Shown: positions 31,998 through 40,541 of the stretch, one piece after another
Numbering within the stretch: position 1 is the stretch's first letter
Layout: the number at the start of each line of letters is the position of its first letter
NCBI GenBank assembly: GCA_963787035.1
Contig: CAWBBN010000022.1
Span: forward strand, 434,001-498,000
DNA length: 64,000 nt
Source: JAENWD01 sp963787035
GTDB lineage: Bacteria > Acidobacteriota > Vicinamibacteria > Vicinamibacterales > JAENWD01
Reading direction: 5' to 3'
Notes under the pieces: generated by a model
The model's database searches: none
Told to the model about the DNA's origin: nothing
What the model saw: the letters and a program-made list of their open reading frames with translations, nothing else
Translations under genes and position numbers: made by a program

Positions 31998-34153
31998 TCA
32001 GGAAGTCAGGAAGCCCACGCGCGAGAGGGCCTGCCGGAACAAGGTCGACGCGCCCTCGCCGGCCAGCAGATCCTTCTGCATGACCGCGGCCCCGAGGGCA
32101 TCGAGCGCCTCGCGATCGGCGACGGGAAGGTTCTTCGACGTGGCCACGATGACGGGCGTGTCGCGACTGGACGCGTCGGCCCTCAACGCGCGAAGCACCT
32201 CGAATCCGCTCATGCCCGGCATCACCAGATCCAGAAGGATCAGCGCCGGTCTGGTCTCGGCGGCCAGCGCGAGCCCCTGGGGGCCATCGTGTGCTTCGAT
32301 GACGGCGAAGGACTCGGCGGCGAGATGCCGCCGCAGCACGTACCGGGCGCCCGCGTCGTCGTCGATGATCAGGACGCGCGGCGCGGCCGGTTTCGCGGTG
32401 AGCTCACCGAGGCGCCGGAGCAGCCAGTCGCGATCGATCGGCTTGAGCGCGTAGGCGTCGGCGCCCAGGGCCAGGCCCTTGCGCTGATCGTCGATGGTGC
32501 TGATCACGACGACTGGAATCGAGGCCGTCTCGTCGTGGCTCTTCAGCTCGGCGAGGAACTTCCACGAGTCCTCGCCCTGCAACATCAGGTCGAGGACGAT
32601 CGCCGCGGGCCTGACTTGCTTCAACCACAGCCGGGCTTCCCGGAGCGACCGCGCCAGCAGCGATTGGAAGCCCGAGTCCCTGAGGAACCGATCGTAGACG
32701 AGTCTGCGCGCCCGGATCGTCCTCCACGACGAGCACCGGCACGGCGCCTTCCTCACTCGAGTAACGACACCGTCGCCGGCCCGGCCGGGATCGGCCTCCA
32801 CGTAGTGCACCGGAATCGTGGTCGAGAAGATCGAGCCGACGCCGGGCGTGCTCATCGACGTCCAGATGGCCGCCCAGCAGCTCGGCAAGCCGGCGCGACA
32901 GCGGCAGCCCGAGGCCGGTGCCCTTGACGCGTCGCTGCATCGGATTCTCGACCTGCGTGAACTCCATGAAGATCCGCTCCTGATCCTCCGCTGCGATGCC
33001 GATGCCGGTGTCGGCCACCGAGAACGGTCACCGTTCCCTCGGTCGGGATCGTAGCGGCAGCTCACCCGAACCTCGCCGCGCTCGGTGAACTTCAGCGCGT
33101 TCGAGATGAAGTTGCGGAGGATCTGCGAGACCTTGCTTCGTCGGTGTGGAGCGGCGGAACGCCCTCGGGCTCCTCGAACACGAGCGCCACCGACATCGGT
33201 GACGAGCAGCGGCCGCAGCATGCCGCGCAGCGCGCCGAACAGCTCGCGGACCTCGAAGTCCGACGGGTGCACGACCGTCTTGCCCGCCTCGACCTTCGCC
33301 AGGTCGAGCAGGTCGTTCACGAGCTCGGAGAGATCCTGCGCCGACTCTGCGCACGAAGCCGACCTGCACCTCCTGCTCGCCGGTCAGCGGCGCCGTCGGT
33401 GCGATCGAGCACAGGCGCGTGAGCGCGAGCATCGAGTTCAGCGGCGTGCGGAACTCGTGGCTCATGTTCGACAGGAACCGCGACTTCATCTCGTCGGCGC
33501 GGCGCAGGTGATCGGCCTTCTCGTCGAGCTCCGCGTACAGGGCGACGACGCCGCGGTTGGTCTCCTCGAGCTCGTTGTTCAGGCGCTGCAGATTCGTCCT
33601 GGCGGCGGCGCAGCTCGTCGAGCGTCCGAAGCAGGTCGTGATTCTGCTGCTGCACTTCGTCGAGCGCGGATCGCGGCGCCGCGGCCGCGAGCGCGTCGAC
33701 GCCAGTTCGCACGCGCCTGATCGGGCGCGATTGGCGGCCGCGACGCCGGGCAGCAGCTTCCCCATCGTGACCGTCGTGCCCGCGCTCGGCGCGGTCTCGA
33801 CGTGGAAGCGATCCATCAGCCGGCGCGACCCGACGATCCCGAGCCCCATCCCGGTGGCCGACTGGTAGCGTCCCGCCAGGACCTCGTCGAGGTTCGCGAT
33901 GCCGGGGCCCTCGTCGCTGACGCGTGACGCTGAAGAGCTGCGGCGCGCGTTCGCCTTCGATCGTGAAGCTCGACGCGGCCGCCGCCCGCGTAGCGGAACG
34001 CGTTGCGCACGATCTCCGACACCGCGGTCGCGATCCGCACTGATCCTGGCTGTCGAAGCCGAGCGAGCTCGGCGATGCTGACGCGCGCGCTGGCGCGCCG
34101 TCACGATGTCGCTCTCGTGGCGCGACGCGAACGGACAGCAGCGGAAGGCTCAC
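31998..34153 (-). CDS. Histidine kinase with N-terminal RsbT-like ATPase domain and two receiver domains
   Basis: About 717 residues over several frames (shifts near 33980, 33600, 33350, 33170, 33030, 32720). Residues 1-130 form a GHKL ATPase of the RsbT/anti-sigma type: EIVRNAFRYAGGG, VSDEGPGIANLDEVL and ATGMGLGIVGSRRLMDRF. A coiled coil (LNNELEETNRGVVALYAELDE) leads into HisKA SNMSHEFRTPLNSMLALTRL, a second ATPase (ILRNFISNALKFTERGEV), REC1 (AAIVLDLMLQGEDSW) and REC2 (ALILLDLVMPGMSGF). GTG 34153 overlaps the phosphatase stop as GTGA. Two ATPase domains in one chain, encoded right after rsbT and its phosphatase, suggest it takes the stressosome output into phosphorelay. Confidence 0.8.
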
Positions 34154-35197
34154 GACGCGCTCCGCTCTCGAGTGCCGTGCGATTCGCCCCACGACGAGAA
34201 CCGTGGCGTCGTCACGGCGCCGGCGGAAGTCGCGATAGAGCACGCCCGCCGCGACTGCGGGACGGCGATGCCAGCAACCCCGGGTAGTCGCCGGCGCGCC
34301 AGTGCGTGGTGAGGCCGTCGGAATGCAGCAGCAACAACGACGCCCTTCGGCCACGGATAGGTGAACACCTGCATGCGTGCGCACCTCGTGCCCGACCGTG
34401 CCGTTGTGCGAGACGAGATGGCGCTCGCCGTCGCCCGACGCAATCAGCGCCCGCGATGTTCCCGACGCCGCAAAACGTCACGACGCCGCCTGCCCGATCG
34501 ATCTCTCCGACCGCCGCAGCCGCACCGCGTGTGTGCGGAGCCCGTCGTGAATGCGCGCCATCGACGCCGTCGGCGAGTCGTCGCGTCCCCAGCTCGGAAC
34601 GCGTCCACCGCGGCCTTCGCGGCCTCGGCGGCGGCCGAGGCCATGCCCCAGGCCGTCCACGACCAGCACGCGCAGCACCGTCGGCCTCGACATCGACCGC
34701 CCACGCCGTCGCCGCACTCGATCTCGCCCGGGTACGGCACGAGCACCACACCCAGCTCCAGATCGTCGACGCGCGCGCGACGGTCCTGGACGACCGGCAA
34801 CACCGCGCGAAGACGACGGTGCCCTTGGCCGGCCGCGAGTAGACGTCGAAGCGCTTCCGACGCGCCGCCGAATGGCGCCGAGGCCGGTGCCCGGGCGTGC
34901 CGCTCGTCGAGTAGCCGTCGTCGAGGCATCGCGCCCAGTCGCCATGCCCGGTCCCGAGTCGATCGCGAGCAACTCCACGCCGTCTTCAGGTCGTCGCGCC
35001 GCGCGGCAGACGACGAGCTCCCCGCCGCCGCCGTGCTTGACGAGGTTGGTCGCCAGCTCGGTCGCGACGAGGGCGACCGTTGCCCTTCGTGTCGGCGTCG
35101 AACTCGAGCGCGGCCGCGCGACGCGAGCGCGGCACGTCGCGCCTCGGCGACCTGGCTGCGCTTCCGTGGACGACGACGCGAGCGTGGCATCGATCAT
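34150..35197 (-). CDS. SpoIIE/RsbX-like phosphatase with ATPase (anti-sigma-type) domain
   Basis: About 349 residues, badly broken by indels. The N-terminal half is a GHKL ATPase (VALVATELATNLVKHGGGG, LLAIDSGPGMA, TSGTPGTGLGAIRR); the C-terminal half is a PP2C-like SpoIIE domain (VLVVDGLGHGLAAAEAAKAAV, VVTFCGVGNIAGA, LLLLHSDGLTTHW, DDATVLVV). This fused form is common in bacteria with stressosomes, where RsbX resets RsbR and RsbS by dephosphorylation. The start at 35197 overlaps the rsbT stop (ATGA) and the end overlaps the next kinase start. Frames were joined by motif; exact junctions are uncertain. Confidence 0.8.
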
Positions 35198-35606
35198 GCC
35201 CAGCGCGTGATCGACGACGCGCGTGCCCTCGCCGGGTTCCGACTCGATCGCGAACTCGTTGCAGAGCCGCTTCGACTCCGCCAAGGCCGAGCCCCAGGCC
35301 GCCTCCGGTGGTAAACCCGTCCGTCAGCGCGCGCGCGATATCCGCGATCCCGGGCCCTGGTCCTCGAACATGAGCCGCAGCCCCTTCGTCGGGCCGTCGT
35401 TCAGCGGCCTCGATCTGCACCCGTCCCGCCGCCGCCGTGCGTCAGCGTATTGCGCGCCAGCTCGCTGGCGGCGGTGACGATCTTGGTCTGATCGACCAGG
35501 CGAAACCCAAGCATCGATGGCGCAGCTCCCGCACGCGCTGGCGCACGACGCACGACGTCGTCGCGCGGAGCGCGATCGGCAGCGATTCAGTCGCCGTCGC
35601 CGGCAC
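35194..35606 (-). CDS. rsbT: Stressosome serine/threonine kinase RsbT
   Basis: About 137 residues. VRQRVRELA opens the domain, KIVTAASELARNTLTHGGGG is the ATP-binding N-box and LMFEDQGPGIADIARALTDG plus TTGGGLGLGLGGAKRLCNEF complete the RsbT fold; tail ESEPGEGTRVVI. RsbT phosphorylates RsbR and RsbS and is then released to act on its downstream target. Shifts near 35530, 35430, 35350 and 35225 were bridged. The GTG at 35606 overlaps the 3' end of rsbS. The frame giving RVVITRWA ends at a TGA overlapping the next ATG. Confidence 0.82.
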
Positions 35607-35976
35607 CGTCGATCGCTCTCCTTCGATGGCCGCCTGCAGCAGCTCCATGCCCCTTCTCGACGTTCAGCGCCGTCCGCACGCCCGGCAGCGACATCCCGAG
35701 CTCGACCAGCGTGATCGCGACGGCCGGCTGCATGCCGACGACGCACGGTCTCCGCGTCGAGGACGCGCGACATCGCCGCGATGTTGCCGAGCATCCGGCC
35801 GATGAACGAATCCACCATCTCGAGCGACGAGATGTCGATGAGCACTCCCTTGCGCGCGTCTTGACGATCTGCGCGGTCAGGTCGTCCTGCAGCGACATCG
35901 CGAGCCGATCGTGCATGTCCACCTGGATCGAGACCAGGAGGAACGCGCCCATCTTGAGAATCGGGATGCGTTCCAT
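35587..35976 (-). CDS. rsbS: Stressosome scaffold STAS protein RsbS
   Basis: About 129 residues, a single STAS domain: MERIPILKMGAFLLVSIQVD, LAMSLQDDLTAQIVKT, then LIDISSLEMVDSFIGRMLGN, where the serine of DISS corresponds to the RsbT-phosphorylated Ser59 of B. subtilis RsbS, and VVGMQPAVAITLVELGM. Shifts near 35860 and 35745. It begins six bases after the rsbR stop. RsbS binds RsbT in the stressosome core. Confidence 0.87.
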   Translation of the reverse strand: MERIPILKMGAFLLVSIQVDMHDRLAMSLQDDLTAQIVKTRARECSSTSRRSRWWIRSSAGCSATSRRCRASSTRRPCVVGMQPAVAITLVELGMSLPGVRTALNVEKGHGAAAGGHRRRAIDGAGDGD

Positions 35977-35981
35977 GGCGC

Positions 35982-36840
35982 TCACGACGCCTGCACCTTG
36001 GTCACGGTGAGACCGCTGCGCTGCAGCGCGACGCGCGAAGGCATCGGCGAGCGTCGCCTTGGTGACGACCGCGCCGAGATCCACGCCGAGATGCACGATC
36101 GTCTGCGCGATCTGCGGCCGGATGCCGCTGATGATGCAGTCGGCGCCCATCAGCCGCGCGGCGGCGACGGTCTTCAGGAGATGCTGCGCGACCAGCGTGT
36201 CCACGGTCGGCACGCCGGTGATGTCGATGATCGCGATCTCGGCGCCGGTCTCGACGATGCGCTGCGAGCAGGCTCTCCATCACGACCTGCGTGCGCGCGC
36301 TGTCGAGCGTGCCGATGAGCGGCAGCGCGAGGATGCCGTCCCACAGCTCGACGACGGCGTCGAAAGCTCCAGCAGTTCCTGCTGCTGGCGCATGATCACT
36401 TCTTCGCGGCTCTTCTGGTAGCACTCGGTGGTGTAGAGCCCGAGCTTGTCGAGCAGGGTCGACGACGACCACACGGCATCGGCGAGCCCCTGCGCGTCGC
36501 TGCCGAACTCGCGACGAAAGCGATCGAAGAGGGGCTGCTTGAGCGAGAAGATGAAGGTGGCCGTCTCGGACGGCGAGAAGCCGAGCTGCGCGCGGGTTTT
36601 CGAGAGGTCGCCCAGCATGTCGTACATGTCCTGCCACTCCGGACCGCGCACGGCCTCGACGTTGCCGTGCTGGACGGCGGCGGCAAACAGCTGCAGGAAA
36701 TGCGCGGACTTCTCGCGAGCCTCGGCGTCGTCGTAGCGCGTGCGGCCTTCCTCCTGCTGGCGCTTCAACCACGCGGCGAGAATCTCACTCTCGTTGTCGG
36801 TCAGGATCTGGGCGATCCGGCGTTCAGTGGTGGCGCTCAT
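35982..36840 (-). CDS. rsbR: Stressosome sensor-scaffold protein RsbR
   Basis: About 286 residues. The N-terminal helical sensor domain (ERRIAQILTDNESEILAAWL to TTECYQKSREEV) looks like the RsbRD_N type, not the globin-like fold of B. subtilis RsbRA; the C-terminal STAS domain has AEIAIIDITGVPTVDTLVAQ, with the threonines of the usual phosphorylation loop, and GADCIISGIRPQIAQTIVHL. Shifts near 36370, 36265 and 36025. The last residues are ALQRSGLTVTKVQAS and a TGA at 35984-35982. First gene of the stressosome operon; its promoter must lie in the 440 bases upstream. Confidence 0.88.
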
Positions 36841-37247
36841 GAGGACTCCGGTGTGATCGCGCTCTGCGGCGCGATCCGGGTGAAGGGCGAAATACGATTC
36901 TATTTGCATAGCGCGCGCGGTACAGCGCGTAAATGTGGGCTGTACAGATTCAATGCAGGTGGAACGACGAACGCGAATCGTCAGGTGCATCGAGCGCGGA
37001 CAGAGTGATCGCGTCGGGCGGGTCGAGCAGGTCGATCTGGTCGAGCAGGTCGACGCAGCGTTGAGCGCAGGTCGAATCTGGTCGAGCAGGTCACGTGAAG
37101 ACGGCCAAGCCAGCGCGTGCTAAGCGCGCCGGCAAGGCCTAAGCACAGCCCCGGCAGCCGTTCACTCCCGGAGCGGGCCTTCGTCAAGTGTAGCCCGCGT
37201 CGTCTCGGGTGCTAGTCCTCTCGCTCCGCAGCGCAGGCAACCCCCGC
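36841..37247. other. Gene-free gap upstream of the stressosome operon
   Basis: About 400 bases between divergent rsbR and the SdpR-like gene. I see no coding sequence. It contains a nonamer array (37021-37097), and near 36905-36960 a mildly AT-richer stretch that may hold the rsbR promoter, though no convincing hexamer pair could be assigned. Confidence 0.5.
37021..37097. repeat. Nonamer array GGTCGAGCA (about 7 units)
   Basis: GGTCGAGCA, GGTCGATCT, GGTCGAGCA and GGTCGACGC are contiguous in 37021-37056; after 13 unrelated bases GGTCGAATCT, GGTCGAGCA and GGTCACGTG follow to 37097. The array is non-coding. The same nonamer appears on the opposite strand at 39547-39608. Confidence 0.7.
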
Positions 37248-37276
37248 TTGACAATATTTCGATTATTAGCTAAATA
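37248..37276 (+). promoter_or_regulatory. Consensus promoter of the sdpR-sdpI pair with overlapping AT palindrome
   Basis: TTGACA (37248-37253), a 17-base spacer and TAAATA (37271-37276) form a near-perfect housekeeping promoter whose start point would fall on the GTG at 37284. ATATTT (37254-37259) and AAATAT (37272-37277) are inverted repeats overlapping spacer and -10, well placed as the autorepression operator of the ArsR-type protein. Confidence 0.7.
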
Positions 37277-37283
37277 TAGATTA

Positions 37284-37613
37284 GTGAACAAGGTATTCAA
37301 GGCGCTGTCGGATCCGACGCGCCGTCGCGTCCTGCAGTTGCTCCGGGAGCGGCCGATGTCGGCGGGAGAACTGGCGGATCACTTCACCGTGTCGAAGCCG
37401 ACCATGTCAGCCCATTTCGCCGTGCTGCACGAGGCAGGCCTCATCGAAGCTGAGAAATCCGGACGGACGATCATCTACCGGCTGGTGATGTCGGTCCTGG
37501 AGGAGGCGCTGCTCGGCTTTGCCCAGACCTTCGGGTGGGGCCTGGAATCGAAGCGGGCGACTCGCGTCACTCACCACAAGTTGGCGAAGCGGCCCGCCAA
37601 AGGAGAAGCCTGA
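37284..37613 (+). CDS. ArsR-type autorepressor (SdpR-like)
   Basis: A 109-residue winged-helix regulator: KVFKALSDPTRRRVLQLLRE, then the recognition region GELADHFTVSKPTMSAHF and AVLHEAGLIEAEKSGRTIIY. No ArsR metal-site cysteines are present, which fits the SdpR subgroup. The GTG at 37284 gives the normal family N-terminus and lies at the expected transcription start, so the mRNA would be leaderless. It is followed by an SdpI-like membrane protein with one base between stop and start. In B. subtilis SdpR represses its operon until sequestered by SdpI. Confidence 0.85.
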   Translation: MNKVFKALSDPTRRRVLQLLRERPMSAGELADHFTVSKPTMSAHFAVLHEAGLIEAEKSGRTIIYRLVMSVLEEALLGFAQTFGWGLESKRATRVTHHKLAKRPAKGEA

Positions 37614-37614
37614 C

Positions 37615-38230
37615 ATGGCACTCAACTGGACCTCGTCGCGGATCGGGTCGGTTTTGCCCCTCATTGCTATCGGGCTGGCGCTCGCCAACTGGAACGCCAG
37701 ACCCGCCGCGGCGTGGGCGTGGGCGGCAGTCATCGCGATTTCCGTGGTCATGGTCGCCGCGCCGCGCCTCTCGCACCTCGCCGTGAGCCGATTGCCGGGA
37801 GATGCCACGTCGGCTCGGGGCGTCGCCTCGGTTGACCGGCGCCGTCGTGTTCGGCGCGCTGATGATGATCATTCCGCTGGCGCTGTCACTCGCGCACGCG
37901 TATGGCCTCGTGGACGACCCAGACAGCGGGATGCGACGCACGAACATGATCCTGGTCGGCGCGTACCTGGCCGTGACCGGCAACGCCATTCCCAGGATGC
38001 TCCCGCCGACATCGTCAATGCCGTACGGCGGCGCCCGAGTACAGGCGTTTCAGCGGCAAGCTGGCTGGACGTGGGTGCTCTGCGGTCTTGGATTGGCGAC
38101 GGCGGGGCTGGCGCTGCCAATCGACGCGCATACGCCCATATCGTTGGCACTGGTAGCGACCGCCATGATCGTGACGATCGTGCAGCTCCTGCGCCTTCGC
38201 AAGCCGCCCGGCAGCACGCTCCGGGCCTGA
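37615..38230 (+). CDS. SdpI-family membrane protein
   Basis: About 204 residues with six hydrophobic segments, including VLPLIAIGLALANW, WAWAAVIAISVVMVAA, VVFGALMMIIPLALSLA and LALVATAMIVTIVQLL. GAYLAVTGNAIPRMLPP corresponds to the conserved GN-x-xP-K motif of the SdpI/YhfL family. Shift near 37830. A strong AAAGGAG precedes the ATG at 37615. In the paradigm it confers immunity to a peptide toxin and sequesters SdpR; no SdpC-like toxin gene is visible here. Confidence 0.75.
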
Positions 38231-38470
38231 ACAAACAACACAATATCGTCAACGACGACGACCTGCGCGCCGCCGAGTGCGCCGGTTCCGTCATCGACGC
38301 CAAGTCAGCCACAAATGCGCACGTCAAGTGTTGCTCGATCCTCGGCGGGCACACGGACACACGCTCTAACTGGCCAACCTCTTGACAGTGCGGCGGCTCC
38401 ATCAGCGATGTCGTTGGGTGGATTCGCGCCCGATTACCCCACGGCGATGGTTTATGTGAGAGGTCAAGCG

Positions 38471-38776
38471 CTAATCAACGATCGAGAAGATCTCGCGGTA
38501 GCCCGAGTCCACGAGTGACGCCATCTTCTGAGATTGCGCCTGCCACTCCTTGTCGCTGAAGAGTCGCGGCGCGTTACTTTCAAACGTTGCGAGATTGGGC
38601 ACGGTAATTTCCAGGACCAGCGTGTAGAACGGGCCCGTGACATCGGTGAGAACGCGGCTGGAATATTCGAGACCTGACATCACTCGCTTTTCAATGGCCC
38701 TGTTCTCCTTCATGAGAGCGACAGCCTCGCGGGCCTTTCCAAACTTCAACCGGAACACGTTGCGGATGACGATCAT
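38471..38776 (-). CDS. NIPSNAP-like dimeric alpha/beta-barrel protein
   Basis: Intact 101-residue protein: MIVIRNVFRLKFGKAREAV at the start, then LTDVTGPFYTLVLEITVPNL. The beta-alpha pattern and the KFGKAREA helix resemble NIPSNAP/ABM-type ferredoxin-like barrels; enzymatic role unknown. A clear GAGAGGAG ribosome site lies upstream. The 240 bases between it and sdpI, and the 260 bases between it and the tRNA, hold no gene I can support. Confidence 0.65.
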   Translation of the reverse strand: MIVIRNVFRLKFGKAREAVALMKENRAIEKRVMSGLEYSSRVLTDVTGPFYTLVLEITVPNLATFESNAPRLFSDKEWQAQSQKMASLVDSGYREIFSIVD

Positions 38777-38935
38777 GACCGCTCCTCTCTCTGGCCCAAT
38801 TGCCTTTCGAAACCCAGATTATCCTGACTGGGGAGCGGATGCGGCAAGTGCTGAATGCGTCTCTTCCGGCCGAGCTAACGACCGGAGGCCGACTGCCGCA
38901 CCGCATAAGTGCCCTCGCGGGTCGCCGGCGCCCTC

Positions 38936-38951
38936 GGATGTTCGAACATCC
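38936..38951. promoter_or_regulatory. 16-bp perfect palindrome GGATGTTCGAACATCC
   Basis: A perfect inverted repeat in the otherwise empty gap between the NIPSNAP-like gene and tRNA-Leu. It could be an operator; no gene starts close by. Confidence 0.3.
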
Positions 38952-39039
38952 TCAGGTCTTCGTTGGGGCCAAAGCGCGTCGCCTGGAGGACCGACGTGCC
39001 TGAGGTAGTCACCGGCACGTGACAGCGCGAAGCGACGGA

Positions 39040-39130
39040 TGGTGCCGGGGGCGGGAATCGAACCCACACGAGCGCTTGGCGAGTCCGCGGATTTTAAGTC
39101 CGCTGCGTCTGCCAGTTCCGCCACCCCGGC
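39040..39130 (-). tRNA. tRNA-Leu (anticodon UAA)
   Basis: On the minus strand GCCGGGG pairs with CCCCGGC for the acceptor; GCGGA-CTTAAAA-TCCGC is the anticodon arm with UAA; a long variable arm (GCGGACTCGCCAAGCGCTC) marks a class II tRNA; GGTTCGATTCC is the T-loop. The discriminator is A and CCA is encoded (39042-39040). Confidence 0.95.
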
Positions 39131-39140
39131 GTAGCCGCGT

Positions 39141-39337
39141 ACACAGAGTGCACGGAGCGTAAGAGCGAGTTAAAACGCCACAGAGACACAGAGAGCACAG
39201 AGGAATCTTCTGGAAGACGCCACAGAGGCGCAGAGGGCACAGAGATTTCGATCGGAAGAATCTTTGGGTTCATCAGACTGAACGTTCGATCGTGATCAAC
39301 CCCCAAAGATCCTCTGTGCTCTCTGTGCCTCTGTGGC
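39141..39337. repeat. Inverted CACAGAG repeat block
   Basis: CACAGAG or near copies are spaced along 39141-39248 (for example CCACAGAGACACAGAGAGCA and CCACAGAGGCGCAGAGGGCA), and the reverse complement, CCTCTGTGCTCTCTGTGCC and CTCTGTGGC, fills 39310-39337, preceded by CCCAAAGAT that pairs with ATCTTTGGG near 39260. The whole could fold into one long hairpin. It starts ten bases upstream of the tRNA-Leu 5' end. No gene lies within. Confidence 0.75.
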
Positions 39338-39384
39338 TGCCTTTCTCTCGTGTCCTCCGTGGCCCAGCGTGAGCGGGCCGACGA

Positions 39385-39528
39385 TCAGTAGGTGATCGGC
39401 CCGCCCCTATACCCGCCGACCCACGGCTGGCTGTAGCCGCCGCCCGGCGACGAGTACCCGACGCCGACGCCCATCTCCCCGGTGCAGCTGCCCGCGATGA
39501 ACGCGAGCGCAAGCGCCAGCGCGAGCAT
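39385..39528 (-). CDS. Small glycine/tyrosine-rich lipoprotein
   Basis: A 47-residue open frame: MLALALALAFIAGSC is a lipoprotein-type signal (lipobox IAGSC), and the mature part is rich in Gly, Tyr and Pro (GVGYSSPGGGYSQPWVGG), ending YRGGPITY. Such small repetitive lipoproteins occur in acidobacterial and myxobacterial genomes. ATG 39528 is the only start after an in-frame TGA. No strong ribosome site is seen; the nonamer array lies just upstream. Confidence 0.5.
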   Translation of the reverse strand: MLALALALAFIAGSCTGEMGVGVGYSSPGGGYSQPWVGGYRGGPITY

Positions 39529-39546
39529 CGACGCGCGAACGAGCCG

Positions 39547-39608
39547 CGACCCGCTCCGACCTGCCCGACCCGCTCAGACCTGCTCGACCCGCTCGACCTG
39601 TAAGACCC
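39547..39608. repeat. Nonamer array, minus orientation
   Basis: On the minus strand the nine-base unit GGTCGAGCG/A is repeated about six times with small slips (GGTCGAGCG, GGTCGAGCA, GGTCTGAGC, GGTCGGGCA, GGTCGGAGC), directly upstream of the small lipoprotein gene. It matches the array at 37021-37097. Confidence 0.65.
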
Positions 39609-39633
39609 GGCTCTCATGATTACCTCCGCGCCC

Positions 39634-40491
39634 CTATGAAATCGGCAGCTTCTGCAGCGCCAGCGCGGCGCCGCCAGGATCCGTGACGATGGCGAGCGTG
39701 CCCTTCCGCCGCTCGGGCGACGGTTGCAGGATCACCTTGCCGCCAAGCGACTTTGCCTTGTCGGCGGACGCCGCGGGATCCGCGACGCGCACGTATGGCA
39801 ACCAGTTCGGCCGCACGCCTGTGACGCTGTCAGGCAACTGAAAGAGCCCCGCGCGCGGACGGTCGTGCTTGAGCACAAAATAATGCATCCCCTCGCCCGC
39901 ATCGCTCTCGGCCGCGTCGTACCCGAGCAGCTTCTTGTAGAACTCGAGCGCCTGCGGGCCGTCCTTCGCGAGATACTCGGCCCAGAAGAAACGCCCGACC
40001 ACCGGCTCGGCGGGATCCGCCGGATCGCCGCCGGTCAGCCGCGCGAGGCCAAGCGGCGCGCCCTGCGGATCGGAGACGACCGCCGCACGTCCGCCGACCT
40101 TCACGGCACGCGGCGCGACCAGCACTTTCCCGCCCGCGGCGCGCATCTGCTCTGCTATGGCGTCGACGTCCGGCACCGACACGAAACTCACCCACTGGGC
40201 GTCGGCGTCCTTCATGTCGTGGACGTCCAGCAATCCGGCGACGGGCTTTCCCTCGAGCTCGGCGATCAGATAGGGCCGCCCCTCGCGCGTCTGCTCGCGG
40301 AACGTCCACCCGAACATCGACGCGTAGAACGCCCGCGCCGCCGGGAGATCTTTCGTCAGCAGATCGTTCCAGACGAACTTGCCGTACAACGCGCCGCCCG
40401 CGGGCCCGTCGGCTGCGACGGGACTCCGCGCTCCGGACGCCAGAATCAGGATAAAGGCGAGCACACCACCGACGCCGACACGGACTTTCAT
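39634..40491 (-). CDS. Secreted protein with two VOC (glyoxalase-fold) domains
   Basis: Intact, 285 residues. Signal peptide VGVGGVLAFILILASGA; then two vicinal-oxygen-chelate domains, the first beginning GALYGKFVWNDLLTKDLPAA and the second VVGRFFWAEYLAKDGPQA, each with a FYxxxFGW/LLGYD segment. These resemble the antibiotic-resistance/fosmidomycin-type VOC proteins often annotated as glyoxalase; exported versions are unusual and of unknown substrate. ATG 40491; TATGAT about 20 bases upstream may be its -10. Confidence 0.8.
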   Translation of the reverse strand: MKVRVGVGGVLAFILILASGARSPVAADGPAGGALYGKFVWNDLLTKDLPAARAFYASMFGWTFREQTREGRPYLIAELEGKPVAGLLDVHDMKDADAQWVSFVSVPDVDAIAEQMRAAGGKVLVAPRAVKVGGRAAVVSDPQGAPLGLARLTGGDPADPAEPVVGRFFWAEYLAKDGPQALEFYKKLLGYDAAESDAGEGMHYFVLKHDRPRAGLFQLPDSVTGVRPNWLPYVRVADPAASADKAKSLGGKVILQPSPERRKGTLAIVTDPGGAALALQKLPIS

Positions 40492-40541
40492 CGTGACCCC
40501 CGTCCGGGGATCATACGCCTGTCGGCTGATGGCGGCTGAGG

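Noticed and set aside
34150..36300. Stressosome region as decayed pseudogenes
   Set aside because: All catalytic and phosphorylation motifs are present in some frame, and similar breaks hit housekeeping genes elsewhere, so sequence error is more likely.
37021..37097. Possible CRISPR array (also 39547-39608 and 39141-39248)
   Set aside because: Units are 7-9 bases with no spacers, and no cas genes are present.
38819..39124. Open frame across the tRNA-Leu region
   Set aside because: It is translated from the tRNA gene itself and adjacent non-coding DNA.
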